Assembly (NCBI GenBank): GCA_034180045.1
Contig: JAXFOY010000018.1
Location: 1 to 64,000 of the forward strand
DNA from: Eubacterium_B sp034180045
GTDB taxonomy: Bacteria; Bacillota; Clostridia; Peptostreptococcales; Anaerovoracaceae
Length of the DNA: 64,000 nt
Direction of reading: 5' to 3'
Of this stretch, positions 35,314 through 44,511 are shown one piece after another (position 1 is the stretch's first letter; each line of letters starts with the position of its first letter). Below the pieces are notes generated by a model. It saw nothing but the letters and a program-made list of their open reading frames with translations. It was not told the DNA's origin and made no database searches. The translations under genes and the position numbers were made by a program.

Positions 35314-36702
35314 TTACTTCACTTCTTTCTTATTAATCTTGTCAAAGATAAAGTAAACTACCGCACCTGTTGCAGGAACTGCAAGCCCGAGTGCACCGTT
35401 AAGAGGATCTTCCATAGCACCCTGAATCAAAAGTCCTATAAAGACAAGGGCAACCACAATCACTGAAACAGGATATAGCCAAACCTTGTAAGGGCGTTCA
35501 ATGTTAGGGTATTTATGTCTTAGTATAGGAAGTGCCAAAATAACCAATACATTAAATACCATACCGCTTATAACTACCAGGTTCGTAAGCTGATCGAGAT
35601 TTCTGAGAAGAACCAGAGCTACCGAAAGCACACACTGAACTACTATAGGCACTGTAGGTACCTTGTATTTAGGATGCAGCTTTTTGAAACTCTTGAAGAA
35701 ATGCCCCTCTTCTGCCATAGCGTAGTACATTCTTGGCTGTGCGAGAACCATTCCGTTCATGGTACCGAACATAGCCATAATCATACCGATAGAAACTATG
35801 ATTCCGCCTGCATTTCCGAGAACTGTCTTTGCTACAGCCGTACCCAGGTACAAGTCTTCATTATTAATCATTTCCACAATTTTGTCATGTGGAAGAACTT
35901 TCATAATGGCAAAGTTGAACAGAGTGTATAGAACTGTCACTCCGCCTATACCTATTATTATCGCCAAAGGAAGATTTTTCTTAGGATTTTTGATTTCCTC
36001 TGCAACAGTATTAAGATTTGACCAACCTTCATATGCCCAAAGTGCCGCAACGATTGCAATCGCCATCATCGAAACGATATTTGTGTCATTGCTTGCCGCA
36101 AATTCTCCTGCTGAGCCAAGAGAAAGATCAGGACTGACCTTACCTACAAATAGTGCAACAAACATTACAATAGCAATCGGCACAAGCTTTGCTACCATGG
36201 AAAGACTCTGAACTACAGATGCAACCTTTACACCGATTAAATTGTATATAGTCGCGCCTACAATAATTACTATAGCCGCAGCCTTGATGCCGATGTCACT
36301 TATATCAAAAAATGACCTTGCAACATTCATTAAAGCGATTGAAACCGCAGCAATTGAACCCGGACCACCTATTAACCAGTCCGTAAAGCCCGCCATGAAT
36401 CCGACCACAGGATGAAAGGCTTCGTTCAAATATATAACTCTTCCTCCCGCCTTTGGCATAGCCGTTCCCAGTTCTGCATAGCAAAGTCCTGCAACAAGCG
36501 AAATGATACCGGCAAGCAACCAGCAAATTAAAGCCAGACCGCTGTTCATTCCTGTTCTTTGCAGAACATACGAGCCGAGATAGAATATACCTGATCCTAT
36601 CATAATTCCGCCAATTATGCTGATTCCACCGAATACGCCAATCTCTCTTTTGAATTCGGTTTTCTCGGTTGTCAGAGAAGATAATTTCTTATCGTCACGC
36701 AT
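35314..36702 (-). CDS. APC-family amino-acid permease
   Basis: This 462-residue transporter has about twelve hydrophobic segments. The N-terminal GGISIIGGIMIGSGIFYLGSYVL helix with the GSGIF motif of amino acid-polyamine-cation carriers (LAT-like branch) is clear, followed by GLCYAELGTAMPKAGGRVIYLNEAF. The ATG follows AGGAGGAA. It is the first gene of a two-gene operon with the amidohydrolase. Confidence 0.9.
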   Translation of the reverse strand: MRDDKKLSSLTTEKTEFKREIGVFGGISIIGGIMIGSGIFYLGSYVLQRTGMNSGLALICWLLAGIISLVAGLCYAELGTAMPKAGGRVIYLNEAFHPVVGFMAGFTDWLIGGPGSIAAVSIALMNVARSFFDISDIGIKAAAIVIIVGATIYNLIGVKVASVVQSLSMVAKLVPIAIVMFVALFVGKVSPDLSLGSAGEFAASNDTNIVSMMAIAIVAALWAYEGWSNLNTVAEEIKNPKKNLPLAIIIGIGGVTVLYTLFNFAIMKVLPHDKIVEMINNEDLYLGTAVAKTVLGNAGGIIVSIGMIMAMFGTMNGMVLAQPRMYYAMAEEGHFFKSFKKLHPKYKVPTVPIVVQCVLSVALVLLRNLDQLTNLVVISGMVFNVLVILALPILRHKYPNIERPYKVWLYPVSVIVVALVFIGLLIQGAMEDPLNGALGLAVPATGAVVYFIFDKINKKEVK

Positions 36703-36737
36703 AAAAATTCCTCCTTAATTCATACACTGATAAACTA

Positions 36738-36765
36738 AAAGTGCTTTAGATAACCAAAGCACTTT
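36738..36765 (-). terminator. Terminator after the metal ABC operon
   Basis: AAAGTGCTTT and AAAGCACTTT form a perfect 10-bp stem with an 8-nt loop; T-rich sequence follows on the minus strand. It lies 146 bp after the last ABC gene and just before the APC gene start, so it could also act as a leader structure of the latter. Confidence 0.5.
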
Positions 36766-36910
36766 ACTTACTTTTCATGAGTATAACTCAATTTCAGCAT
36801 CATGTCAAACAATAGTTGAGCTAAAAATTTTAGAATTTTTTAGGTATTAATTAACTTATCTGATTATATTTATGCATTTTACGGTTGCTTTTACTCTGCG
36901 CGCTTTTGTG

Positions 36911-37732
36911 TTAAACAGAAATAACTCTGCTTGCCCTTACCAGTTCTCTTACAACATCGTTTTCGTCTTTCCATAACTTAAAAGTTTCATCATAGAATTC
37001 AACTTTGCCTTCACCTAAAACCATGGTTTTTTCCGTCATCATGCCTATTGCGTTTAAGTCGTGAGAAATGAAAATAAGAGTCATATCGTTTTTATTGACC
37101 ATTTTCTTCAAGATTTTCATTACTTGCAGTTGTATAGGTATATCCAACGCTGATATTATTTCATCTGCAATTAGAACTTTCGGCTCCGTCAGCATAGCTC
37201 TGCATATTGCCATTCTCTGCAATTGCCCGCCTGATAGCTGCTCCGGATAGCGTTTAAGCAAATCATAATCAAGTTCACACTGTATAAGAAGCTCTTTCAC
37301 CCTTTGGCTCGCAACTTCCTTGGGATTGCCTTTCTTATTAGCTTTCGCACCGCTTATACATCTATTTTTTTCAAAGGTTTTTTCGTATCTCAAAGCCACT
37401 TCATTTAGAGATTTCCCGAGTGTTTGTCTTGGATTAAAAGCTGCTTTTGAGTTTTGAAAAATCATCTGCACCGGGAACTTTGCCGTATCTCTTCTGCCTT
37501 TTTTCATTAATGGCAAAGCTTGTTCTCTAAATCTCACCTCCCCGTTGTCAGCTGCCAAAACCCCAACTAAAATCTTTGCAAGAGTCGATTTTCCACTGCC
37601 CGAGACACCGGCTATTCCCAAGCTTTCGCCTTCATTTAGGCTAAAACTCACATTCTCAAGAACCTTAAGCTTATCAAAGTACTTCTCTATGTTCTCGGCT
37701 TCAAATATTCTATTTCTTTTTTTACTGATCAC
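36911..37732 (-). CDS. Dipeptide/nickel-type ABC transporter ATPase (second)
   Basis: This 273-residue ATPase is of the DppF/NikE type with Walker A GVSGSGKST, signature LSGGQLQR, Walker B VLIADEIISALD and the H-loop ISHDLN. Walker B ends in EI instead of EP before the serine, a mild change. The start is GTG at 37732 with AAGGAG 9 nt upstream, overlapping the end of the first ATPase gene by 11 bp. Last gene of a five-gene importer operon under a cobalamin riboswitch. Confidence 0.9.
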   Translation of the reverse strand: MISKKRNRIFEAENIEKYFDKLKVLENVSFSLNEGESLGIAGVSGSGKSTLAKILVGVLAADNGEVRFREQALPLMKKGRRDTAKFPVQMIFQNSKAAFNPRQTLGKSLNEVALRYEKTFEKNRCISGAKANKKGNPKEVASQRVKELLIQCELDYDLLKRYPEQLSGGQLQRMAICRAMLTEPKVLIADEIISALDIPIQLQVMKILKKMVNKNDMTLIFISHDLNAIGMMTEKTMVLGEGKVEFYDETFKLWKDENDVVRELVRASRVISV

Positions 37733-38615
37733 CTTTATATTCTCCTTGCGACATGAGTTCCTTTGAGGCTCTCAGGAACTTTAGTCCTTCAACGCTTTTA
37801 GGCGATTTGAAGAATTCCTCTACGGACTCATGCTCTGCCAGTTTCCCCTTACTCATTATTGCGATACTATCGCATAATTTTTTTATCATTCCCGGGCTAT
37901 GGCTTATATAAATCATGGTGAGGTCGTCATTTTCAGCTATTTTCTTAAGAATCTCCAAAGTATTTAGCTGGTTTACTACATCTAATGCTGATGACGGCTC
38001 ATCTGCAATCAAAAGCTTAGGGTTCTTGACCATTGCCATTACAAATACTGCTCTTTGCCTCATTCCCCCTGAAAATTCCTGTGGCATGAGATTCAGTTTA
38101 TTTCTATCATTACCAAGCCCCATCTTTTCAAGCCAATTTATAGCAAATTCCTCACACGCCTTCCCTTTTATCTTTTCGGTAAATTCAATCTCTCTGCATA
38201 TCTGACTCAAAACTCCCACATAAGGATTCAGCGCATTTATGGAATCTTGCGGTATATAGCTTATGTATTTTCTCAATACTCGCATCTCCGCTTCTCTCAT
38301 CCTGTTCAGGTCATATTCACCTAGAAATTTGCTCTCGCCTACAATCTCCCAGTTCTCTTTTGGTAAGCTTCCTAATAGCCCCTTTACTAAAAGACTTTTT
38401 CCCCCTCCGGAACTTCCCGTAATGCCCAATTTATCCCCAAAGTTCATTTCAAAATTGACATTTTCAACCTTGTATTCTTTATTAAGGGCATCTTTTTTGA
38501 ACAATCTCAAGGCATTGGTTTTTGATGCATTTTTATATATTATTCCAAAGTTTTTCAGTGAAAGTATTTTTCCTTTTTCTTCCTTCAAAATTTTCTCATC
38601 CCTTACTTCACTCAT
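37722..38615 (-). CDS. Dipeptide/nickel-type ABC transporter ATPase (first)
   Basis: This 297-residue ATPase is of the DppD/NikD type. It has Walker A GSSGGGKS, signature FSGGMRQR, Walker B LLIADEPSSALD and H-loop ISHSPG. An insert of about 30 residues near the N-terminus (YKNASKTNALRLFKKDALNK) separates the first strands from the Walker A region. It lies 51 bp after the second permease gene and overlaps the next ATPase gene. Confidence 0.9.
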   Translation of the reverse strand: MSEVRDEKILKEEKGKILSLKNFGIIYKNASKTNALRLFKKDALNKEYKVENVNFEMNFGDKLGITGSSGGGKSLLVKGLLGSLPKENWEIVGESKFLGEYDLNRMREAEMRVLRKYISYIPQDSINALNPYVGVLSQICREIEFTEKIKGKACEEFAINWLEKMGLGNDRNKLNLMPQEFSGGMRQRAVFVMAMVKNPKLLIADEPSSALDVVNQLNTLEILKKIAENDDLTMIYISHSPGMIKKLCDSIAIMSKGKLAEHESVEEFFKSPKSVEGLKFLRASKELMSQGEYKGDQ

Positions 38616-38666
38616 AAAGTTTCCCTCTTAGCTTCAAAGCTGCACACTTAAATTTGATAAACCTCA

Positions 38667-39446
38667 TCATTTGTATCTTTTGTCTCTCCAATCGTCAAAC
38701 ATGTAATACATAAACAAAGATAATGATAAAATTCCCAGAGTTGGCCATAGTATCAAAACAGGTCTTTCAACTATATAAAATCTATACTGGTACAGCATGC
38801 TGCCCCAATCAGGAGTGGTTATGTCAGAGCCAAGTCCTATAAAGGTCAAGGAAGCATAAGAAAGTATGACATTTCCTCCTTGAGCTGCCAAGACTGCCAT
38901 TATAGGAGGTAAATTGTTTTTCATTATGTGACTTAATAAAATCTTATGTGTCGGTGTTCCCAAAAGTTTTTCAGCTATTATGAACTCCTCATCAAGCATT
39001 TTTCTTGTCAGGTTCTCGCTTTGATATGCAAAAGTTCCAATTCCGTAGATTCCCAGTGCCATGCCTATTGCAAATGGTGAATTTCCGACCACCATTATCA
39101 CAATAAGCGCAACTAACAGAGAGGGAACTACCATGGATATGTCGGCAAATACTCTGACTAGAATTCTTATATTTCCACCGAAATATCCGCTTATTGTACC
39201 TATTGTGCATCCAACAATAACAGATGTTAGGCAGGCTGATATCAATACCGTAATCGTTCTGTTAAAGCCAACGACCATCAGTGCAAATATGTCTCTGCCC
39301 AAATCGTCGGTCCCCAAAAGATGCTTACTGCTCATAGGTAAGAATCTATTATCAACGCTTACCATTTTAGGATTTTGAGTAGGCAGCAATGCGCAAATAA
39401 CTATTATGACCATCAAGAGGCTTCCGCCTATTATGAATTTTTTCAT
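38667..39446 (-). CDS. Dipeptide/nickel-type ABC transporter permease (second)
   Basis: This 259-residue permease is of the DppC/NikC type, with an N-terminal helix followed by the segment LLGTDDLGRDIFALMVVG, which is diagnostic for this subunit. The docking loop reads EFIIAEKLLGTPTHKILLSHIMKNNLPPIMA. The start codon overlaps the stop of the first permease gene (ATGA at 39443-39446), indicating coupled translation. Confidence 0.92.
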   Translation of the reverse strand: MKKFIIGGSLLMVIIVICALLPTQNPKMVSVDNRFLPMSSKHLLGTDDLGRDIFALMVVGFNRTITVLISACLTSVIVGCTIGTISGYFGGNIRILVRVFADISMVVPSLLVALIVIMVVGNSPFAIGMALGIYGIGTFAYQSENLTRKMLDEEFIIAEKLLGTPTHKILLSHIMKNNLPPIMAVLAAQGGNVILSYASLTFIGLGSDITTPDWGSMLYQYRFYIVERPVLILWPTLGILSLSLFMYYMFDDWRDKRYK

Positions 39447-40369
39447 GATGACACCTCTCTTTTCAAAATCCTATCCATTATGAACTCGAATATGATATTC
39501 ACCAGGAACATCCATAAAACCAATATCATTATATAGCTTTGAACCATTGGATAGTCTCGTCTTGATATGCTCTCTATCAAAAAGGTACTTAGCCCCGGAA
39601 GTGCCATGGCAAATTCAACCACCGTTGCTCCGCCGATTACGGATGAAAATTTAGATACGGCGATGGAGAAGAGACCATATAGAGCCGGTCTGCTTCCATA
39701 TCTCAGCAAAGCCTTTTTGTTATCATATCCTCTCAGCGTATAATATTGCATAAACATGCTTTCCGCAGTCTCTTTGAAGTGGATTCTGACCGCTCTTGAC
39801 ATAGGACCAATCATTGGAAGGGCAATAAAAATAATCGCCAAAATGATGGATGCAGGCGTTACATCTGTGAAAAATTTCATAACTTTGAATTTTACGCCCA
39901 AAAAATATATAGTTAGCAATATTAACAAAAATACAGGCATGGTTTGACTCATCAAGGTGAGTGCTCTTGAGATATAATTATATCCGCCTCTGTCATTCAG
40001 CGATGCCTTGTATCCCAGCCAAAATCCCAATGCCATGGCAAGTAGTATTCCACCCGTTCCAATTCCAAAAGACAAAGGTAATCTCGAAAGTATTTCAGGT
40101 TTTAGCGATGTCTGCGTCAAATATGACTTTCCCCATTCCCCTGAAAGGAAGTCTTTCATCCAGCTGAAATATTGCTTTGCCAAAGGTTCATCGAAATGAT
40201 AGAGTTCTTCTATCGCCTTAACATTTTCCGGCGTCTTTGATAGCCCTAAATTCGTCAAAGTTATATCTACAGGTGACCCCGGCGTTATACGTACAATCGC
40301 AAAGGCCACAATGCTGGTTGCAAAAAACACCAATATCCATTTGAAAATTAGTTTTACATATTTATTCAT
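39443..40369 (-). CDS. Dipeptide/nickel-type ABC transporter permease (first)
   Basis: This 308-residue permease is of the DppB/NikB type. It has FAIVRITPGSPVDITLTNLG near the N-terminus and a docking loop with FKETAESMFMQYYTLRGYDNKKALLRYGSRPAL. The ATG at 40369 is chosen because the protein then begins with the expected NKYVKLIFKW helix; a start at 40420 would add 17 residues overlapping a hairpin region. A hairpin at 40396-40423 lies between this gene and that of the binding protein. Confidence 0.9.
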   Translation of the reverse strand: MNKYVKLIFKWILVFFATSIVAFAIVRITPGSPVDITLTNLGLSKTPENVKAIEELYHFDEPLAKQYFSWMKDFLSGEWGKSYLTQTSLKPEILSRLPLSFGIGTGGILLAMALGFWLGYKASLNDRGGYNYISRALTLMSQTMPVFLLILLTIYFLGVKFKVMKFFTDVTPASIILAIIFIALPMIGPMSRAVRIHFKETAESMFMQYYTLRGYDNKKALLRYGSRPALYGLFSIAVSKFSSVIGGATVVEFAMALPGLSTFLIESISRRDYPMVQSYIMILVLWMFLVNIIFEFIMDRILKREVSS

Positions 40370-40395
40370 ATGTTCCGTTTCTTCCCTTAAATAAA

Positions 40396-40423
40396 GGGAT
40401 GTAATACATAATGTACACATCCC
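40396..40423 (-). promoter_or_regulatory. Intergenic hairpin between binding protein and permease genes
   Basis: GGGATGT and ACATCCC form a stem with a 14-nt loop. Such hairpins often lower expression of the membrane genes relative to the binding protein. The minus-strand sequence also shares about 18 of 22 bases with a stretch just upstream of the binding-protein gene (about 41938-41959). Confidence 0.5.
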
Positions 40424-40430
40424 CTTGATT

Positions 40431-41921
40431 TTACTTAACCTTTAGCGTTGAGTTTACAATGTAGTAATCTCCGTTCCAAAGCTTATAATCTTTTAATTTA
40501 TCCGATACGGCAGCATGCCATTGAGGGTCCATTGTCATCAAAACAGGTCTATCGCTCAATATCTGCTGCTGTGCCTCTATTGCCAATTTATCAATGTTCT
40601 CAGGGTTTGCTTCACTACCCATTTTATCCAGAATTCCGTCCGTTACGCTTGAGCTATATGTGGTGAAGTTATTAGCTCCGCCGGTTCTGAAGAACTGGTT
40701 CAAGAAGTATACAGGGCTTCCTGATGGGGAAGGATGCTGTGCATATACCAGAATATCAAAAGCCTTAGCTTTTGTAACTTTTGATATATCATCTACAACC
40801 TCAACGGATGCCTTAATTCCAAGCTTCTCAAGCTCAGATGCTATCGTCTGGCTCACCTTTGGCAAATCCGCCTTTGAACTGTAAGTCTTGATAGATAGTG
40901 TAAGCTCCTTGCCATCTTTCTTTCTGTACTTACTGCCGTCTTCAAGCTTCCATCCGGCATTATCCAGGATATTCTTTGCCTCATCCGGATTATATGCAGC
41001 TGTCAGCTTTGCATCAAAGCTATTGAAATGTGCAAATAGTCCTGTTGGGAGTGTTCCGCCATTCAAGGTTTTCTGAATATCTTCTCTGTTTATTCCCTTG
41101 TCGATGGCTGCTCTTACCATTTCATCCTTTAGGATTTCATTCTCCAGGTTCAAGAATGTGTAATACTGATATGCTGCATCAAAGTCTATTACATTCTTCT
41201 TTTTGACCTTCAGTTCCTTTGCAACTTCACCTGTCAAGCCAAATGCCAAATCAATTTCATTTGACTCAAATGCAAGCTTAAGAGCATTTATATCCTTAAA
41301 TGCCTTAATCTTAACAGCTTCAGGTCTATCTTTTGCATCCGGATAGTTTTCATTAGGCTCTAATGTAAGCTCACTCTGTGCCTTTAGCTCCTTTATTTTG
41401 AACGGACCTGTAAATACGTATTTGTCTCCGTCCTTTTTATAAACTATATTAGTCCACTCACCGAGAATAGATTTTAGGTCTTTTGTTGCTCTTTCTGTTG
41501 TCGCTTTGAAAGAATAGTCTCCTGTAACCTCAAATTTGATTACTCCTGCTGACGCATTTGATAGCTTATTCTTCTCCTGAATCTCATTTAAGCAAGCCGC
41601 TAATGCTTTTGCATCCACCTTGCTTCCGTCAGCGAACTTAGCATCTTTTTTCATTGTGATTTCCCACTCTGTATCGCTTTTTGCTTCGAGTTTGTCCACA
41701 AATCTTGATTCCATAGTGCCGTCTTCCTTTTGCATGAACACGTACTCGCCAATTCCGTGGCTTGTTATTGACCATGAATTTCCGCCGTTCAGTGGGTTAT
41801 CATCGGTAATCACCCATGTTTGTCCGACATTTACAGCGCTGCCGCTGCTTTCCTGTCCACAGGCCGTTACAGCGAAAACCATTGCAAACATCATGAAAGC
41901 GACTAACAATCTTTTTCTCAT
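40431..41921 (-). CDS. Family 5 substrate-binding lipoprotein, probable cobalt or nickel binding
   Basis: This 496-residue extracellular solute-binding protein is of the NikA/DppA/OppA family, anchored by a lipobox ending VTAC (Cys 21). It has the family segments EWEITMKKDAKFADGSKVDAKA and DEMVRAAIDKGINREDIQKTLNGG. It is the first gene of an operon with two permeases and two ATPases. The cobalamin riboswitch upstream and the neighbouring corrinoid genes point to cobalt (or a corrinoid precursor/metallophore) as ligand; family membership alone would also allow peptides or nickel. Confidence 0.85.
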   Translation of the reverse strand: MRKRLLVAFMMFAMVFAVTACGQESSGSAVNVGQTWVITDDNPLNGGNSWSITSHGIGEYVFMQKEDGTMESRFVDKLEAKSDTEWEITMKKDAKFADGSKVDAKALAACLNEIQEKNKLSNASAGVIKFEVTGDYSFKATTERATKDLKSILGEWTNIVYKKDGDKYVFTGPFKIKELKAQSELTLEPNENYPDAKDRPEAVKIKAFKDINALKLAFESNEIDLAFGLTGEVAKELKVKKKNVIDFDAAYQYYTFLNLENEILKDEMVRAAIDKGINREDIQKTLNGGTLPTGLFAHFNSFDAKLTAAYNPDEAKNILDNAGWKLEDGSKYRKKDGKELTLSIKTYSSKADLPKVSQTIASELEKLGIKASVEVVDDISKVTKAKAFDILVYAQHPSPSGSPVYFLNQFFRTGGANNFTTYSSSVTDGILDKMGSEANPENIDKLAIEAQQQILSDRPVLMTMDPQWHAAVSDKLKDYKLWNGDYYIVNSTLKVK

Positions 41922-41968
41922 ATTTACCTCTCTTTCCTAATACACAATGTGTGCATCCCTTTGCCGAA

Positions 41969-41992
41969 TAAAAAAACCTACTCAAAGGTAGG
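41969..41992 (-). terminator. Riboswitch expression-platform terminator
   Basis: On the minus strand CCTAC and GTAGG form a stem (41977-41992) followed directly by seven T. It sits between the B12 aptamer and the binding-protein ATG and is the probable off-state attenuator. Confidence 0.75.
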
Positions 41993-42024
41993 CTAAACGC
42001 CCTTCCTTTATCCTCGTAAAACCC

Positions 42025-42170
42025 GGCTTACGCAACAAAGCAGGTCTTCTGACTTAGGCATCCACACCTTTTACCTTCCCGAATTTCCAAATTCAGTGGT
42101 TCAAAAAGGCTAAACCATCACAGCGACGGGATCGTGTAAGAATTACACTTACTTCCCTTTTAATCATAGT
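42025..42170 (-). promoter_or_regulatory. Cobalamin riboswitch
   Basis: The minus-strand RNA shows the B12 aptamer landmarks in order. GGGAAGTAAGTG at about 42148-42159 is followed by CGATCCCGTCGCTGTGATG at about 42116-42134, then CCACTG, GGGAAGG, and the B12-box-like AAGTCAGAAGACCTGC near 42040-42055. It lies between a good promoter (42227-42255) and a terminator hairpin in front of the ABC transporter operon. Cobalamin binding would be expected to favour termination and reduce metal uptake. Confidence 0.88.
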
Positions 42171-42202
42171 AATATGAACTTCTGTTGCTTTTATTATTAA
42201 AT

Positions 42203-42221
42203 TTACAAACTTGGTTTGTAA
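42203..42221. promoter_or_regulatory. Palindromic operator candidate at the transcription start
   Basis: TTACAAAC-TTG-GTTTGTAA is a perfect 8-bp inverted repeat with a 3-bp spacer. It begins 5 bp after the -10 box and covers the expected start point near 42220, a classical repressor position. No T-run follows. Confidence 0.55.
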
Positions 42222-42226
42222 TCAGT

Positions 42227-42255
42227 ATTATATACAAATACACATTGCTATTCAA
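42227..42255 (-). promoter_or_regulatory. Promoter of the riboswitch-controlled ABC operon
   Basis: On the minus strand TTGAAT (42250-42255) and TATAAT (42227-42232) are separated by exactly 17 bp. It gives a transcript carrying the cobalamin aptamer. Confidence 0.75.
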
Positions 42256-42366
42256 TACATTTTCACAACTTACATTTACGCTTTTAATGTTCAGTTTATT
42301 TCGACTCTTGTGAATTAGGCTGTTGAAAATGAGAGTTGCGAATATAAAACCTGACTTAAGAAATTC

Positions 42367-44250
42367 TCAGTCACGTGGCACGACCAGTATTCTTATGGCA
42401 TTTAGGACCGCCAATATCAAAACACCTACATCTGCAAATATTGCAAACCACATATTCGCTATACCGAAAGCTCCAAGTATCAGGCAAAGCAGTTTGATGC
42501 CTATAGCGAAAACTATATTTTCTCTTACAATTCTCATGCACTTCTTTGATATTTGAATCGCCTTTGAAACCTTTCTCGGGTCGTCGTCCATTAGCACGAC
42601 ATCAGCGGCCTCTACAGCAGCATCTGAACCCATAGCTCCCATGGCAATTCCTATATCTGCACGTGATAGCACCGGTGCATCGTTGATGCCATCTCCGACA
42701 AAGGCGATAGCCTCTTTGCTATTTGCGGATTTTTCCGCAATGAGCTTCTCTATCTTATCCACCTTATCCACCGGAAGAAGCTCACTGTACACCTCATCTA
42801 TACCTATGCTCTTTGCCGCTTCATTTGCGGTAGTCCTGTTATCACCTGTGAGCATAACGGTCTTTCCTACGCCCTCAGCCTTGAGCTTTGATATAGCATC
42901 AAGGGTTTCTTCCTTTATCACATCGGAAACCACTACATAACCTGCATATTTACCGTCAACAGCGACATGAACAACAGTACCCGCCTCGCTTACATCATCG
43001 TAATCTATGGATATGCTGTCCATCAGCTTTGTGTTTCCCGCATATACTTCCATACCGTTTACCACAGTCTTAACGCCGTGTCCTGCAAACTCCTCAGATT
43101 TTGAGACCTCACAACCATCTTCGACATCAGCTGCGTTTTTCAAAGCCATGGCAACCGGATGTTTAGAATACATCTCGGCATGTGCCGCGTAATGAAGTAA
43201 TTCTTCATCGCTCATTCCTACAGCCATTACTTTTGACACGGTGAAAATTCCTTTAGTGAGTGTTCCGGTCTTATCAAAAACAACGGTTTTGACATCTGCC
43301 AGTCTCTCCATGTAATTCGACCCTTTAATCAGTATTCCCTGTGAACTTGCCGCGCCGATTCCACCGAAGAAACTCAGAGGAATGCTTATAACCAGAGCAC
43401 ATGGGCAACTTATTACAAGGAAGGTGAGGGCTCTATAAATCCAATTGCCCCAGTCTGCCGGATTACCCATTATCATCAAAACTACAGGCGGCAGTATTGC
43501 AAGAGCCAGCGCACTTAATACAACAGCCGGCGTATAAACTCTCGCGAATTTTGTAATGAAATTTTCTGATTTTGATTTCCTTGCGCCTGCATCTTCAACA
43601 AGCTCCATAATTCTTGCTACGGTCGAATCGCTGAACTCCTTTGTCGTTCTTATCTTCAAAACTCCGTTAGTATTGATGCATCCGCTGATTACTTCATCGC
43701 CGACGCCGACATCTCTTAATGCACTTTCTCCCGTCAAAGCTGCTGTGTTCAGGCTTGATTCGCCTGAAATCACGATGCCGTCAATAGGTACTCTTTCACC
43801 TGCTAAAACAGTTATAATTGTACCAACTTCCACATCTTCAGGGTCTACCCGCTCAAGTGAGTTTCCTACTTCCACATTTGCGAACTCAGGCATTATATCC
43901 ATCAAATCGCTTATATTTCGCCTGCTCCTCTCCACAGCGTAGCTCTGGAAAAGTTCTCCCACCTGATAAAAAAGCATTACGGCTATAGCTTCAAGATAGT
44001 CATCACTATGAGAAAACGCAATAATTAATGCACCTATAGTCGCAACAGCCATCAGGAGATTTTCATCAAACGGCTGTAAATTGATAATTCCCTTAAAAGC
44101 TTTTTTGAGAATGTCATACCCTATAATCAGATAAGGAATCAAATAGAAAAAGAGCCTTACCACGCCTGTTACGGGAATAAAATGCAGTGCGAGCGTAATA
44201 GCCGCCGCAGTCAAAATCCTCACTAAATTTTTCTTCTGTTTTTTGTTCAT
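42367..44250 (-). CDS. P1B-type heavy-metal transporting ATPase
   Basis: This 627-residue membrane pump is of the ZntA/CadA type. It has SCPCALV in the transport site, DKTGTLT with the phosphorylated Asp, TGE-like TGESALRD, HPVAMAL (the HP locus) and GDGINDAP. The protein starts directly with membrane helices and lacks the N-terminal metal-binding domain that many family members carry; a separate HMA protein is encoded 25 bp upstream. The CPC motif and neighbours suggest Zn, Cd, Pb or Co export. An ArsR regulator is divergent. Confidence 0.93.
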   Translation of the reverse strand: MNKKQKKNLVRILTAAAITLALHFIPVTGVVRLFFYLIPYLIIGYDILKKAFKGIINLQPFDENLLMAVATIGALIIAFSHSDDYLEAIAVMLFYQVGELFQSYAVERSRRNISDLMDIMPEFANVEVGNSLERVDPEDVEVGTIITVLAGERVPIDGIVISGESSLNTAALTGESALRDVGVGDEVISGCINTNGVLKIRTTKEFSDSTVARIMELVEDAGARKSKSENFITKFARVYTPAVVLSALALAILPPVVLMIMGNPADWGNWIYRALTFLVISCPCALVISIPLSFFGGIGAASSQGILIKGSNYMERLADVKTVVFDKTGTLTKGIFTVSKVMAVGMSDEELLHYAAHAEMYSKHPVAMALKNAADVEDGCEVSKSEEFAGHGVKTVVNGMEVYAGNTKLMDSISIDYDDVSEAGTVVHVAVDGKYAGYVVVSDVIKEETLDAISKLKAEGVGKTVMLTGDNRTTANEAAKSIGIDEVYSELLPVDKVDKIEKLIAEKSANSKEAIAFVGDGINDAPVLSRADIGIAMGAMGSDAAVEAADVVLMDDDPRKVSKAIQISKKCMRIVRENIVFAIGIKLLCLILGAFGIANMWFAIFADVGVLILAVLNAIRILVVPRD

Positions 44251-44275
44251 GTCTCCGCCTTATTGTAAGTCTGTC

Positions 44276-44494
44276 TTAGATGTAGATTTCACAATCACTT
44301 TCTACTTTTTTGCAATTTTTAAGTACTTCCTGCATCACCGAAGCAATATCAGCCTCCTCTTCAAACTCGATTTTAAGCTTTTGCGTCATAAAGTTGATGT
44401 TTGCATGCTTTACCCCTGCGGTTTTCTTTGTAGCTTCTTCCATTTTGTTAGCGCAGTTTGCGCAATCCACTTCAATTTTATAGCTTTTTTTCAT
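44276..44494 (-). CDS. Free-standing HMA metal-binding protein
   Basis: This 72-residue ferredoxin-like HMA domain has the metal site DCANCANKM (CxxC at C10 and C13). The C-terminal end carries a further Cys and acidic residues (SDCEIYI). It precedes the P-type ATPase gene, which lacks this domain, so it most likely delivers metal to the pump or regulates it. The ribosome site AAAGGAG lies before the ATG. Confidence 0.88.
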   Translation of the reverse strand: MKKSYKIEVDCANCANKMEEATKKTAGVKHANINFMTQKLKIEFEEEADIASVMQEVLKNCKKVESDCEIYI

Positions 44495-44511
44495 TTTGAT
44501 ACTCTCCTTTT

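Noticed and set aside
36738..36765. Hairpin as a riboswitch or T-box before the APC permease gene
   Set aside because: Only a simple 10-bp stem is present, without aptamer or T-box motifs; a terminator is the simpler reading.
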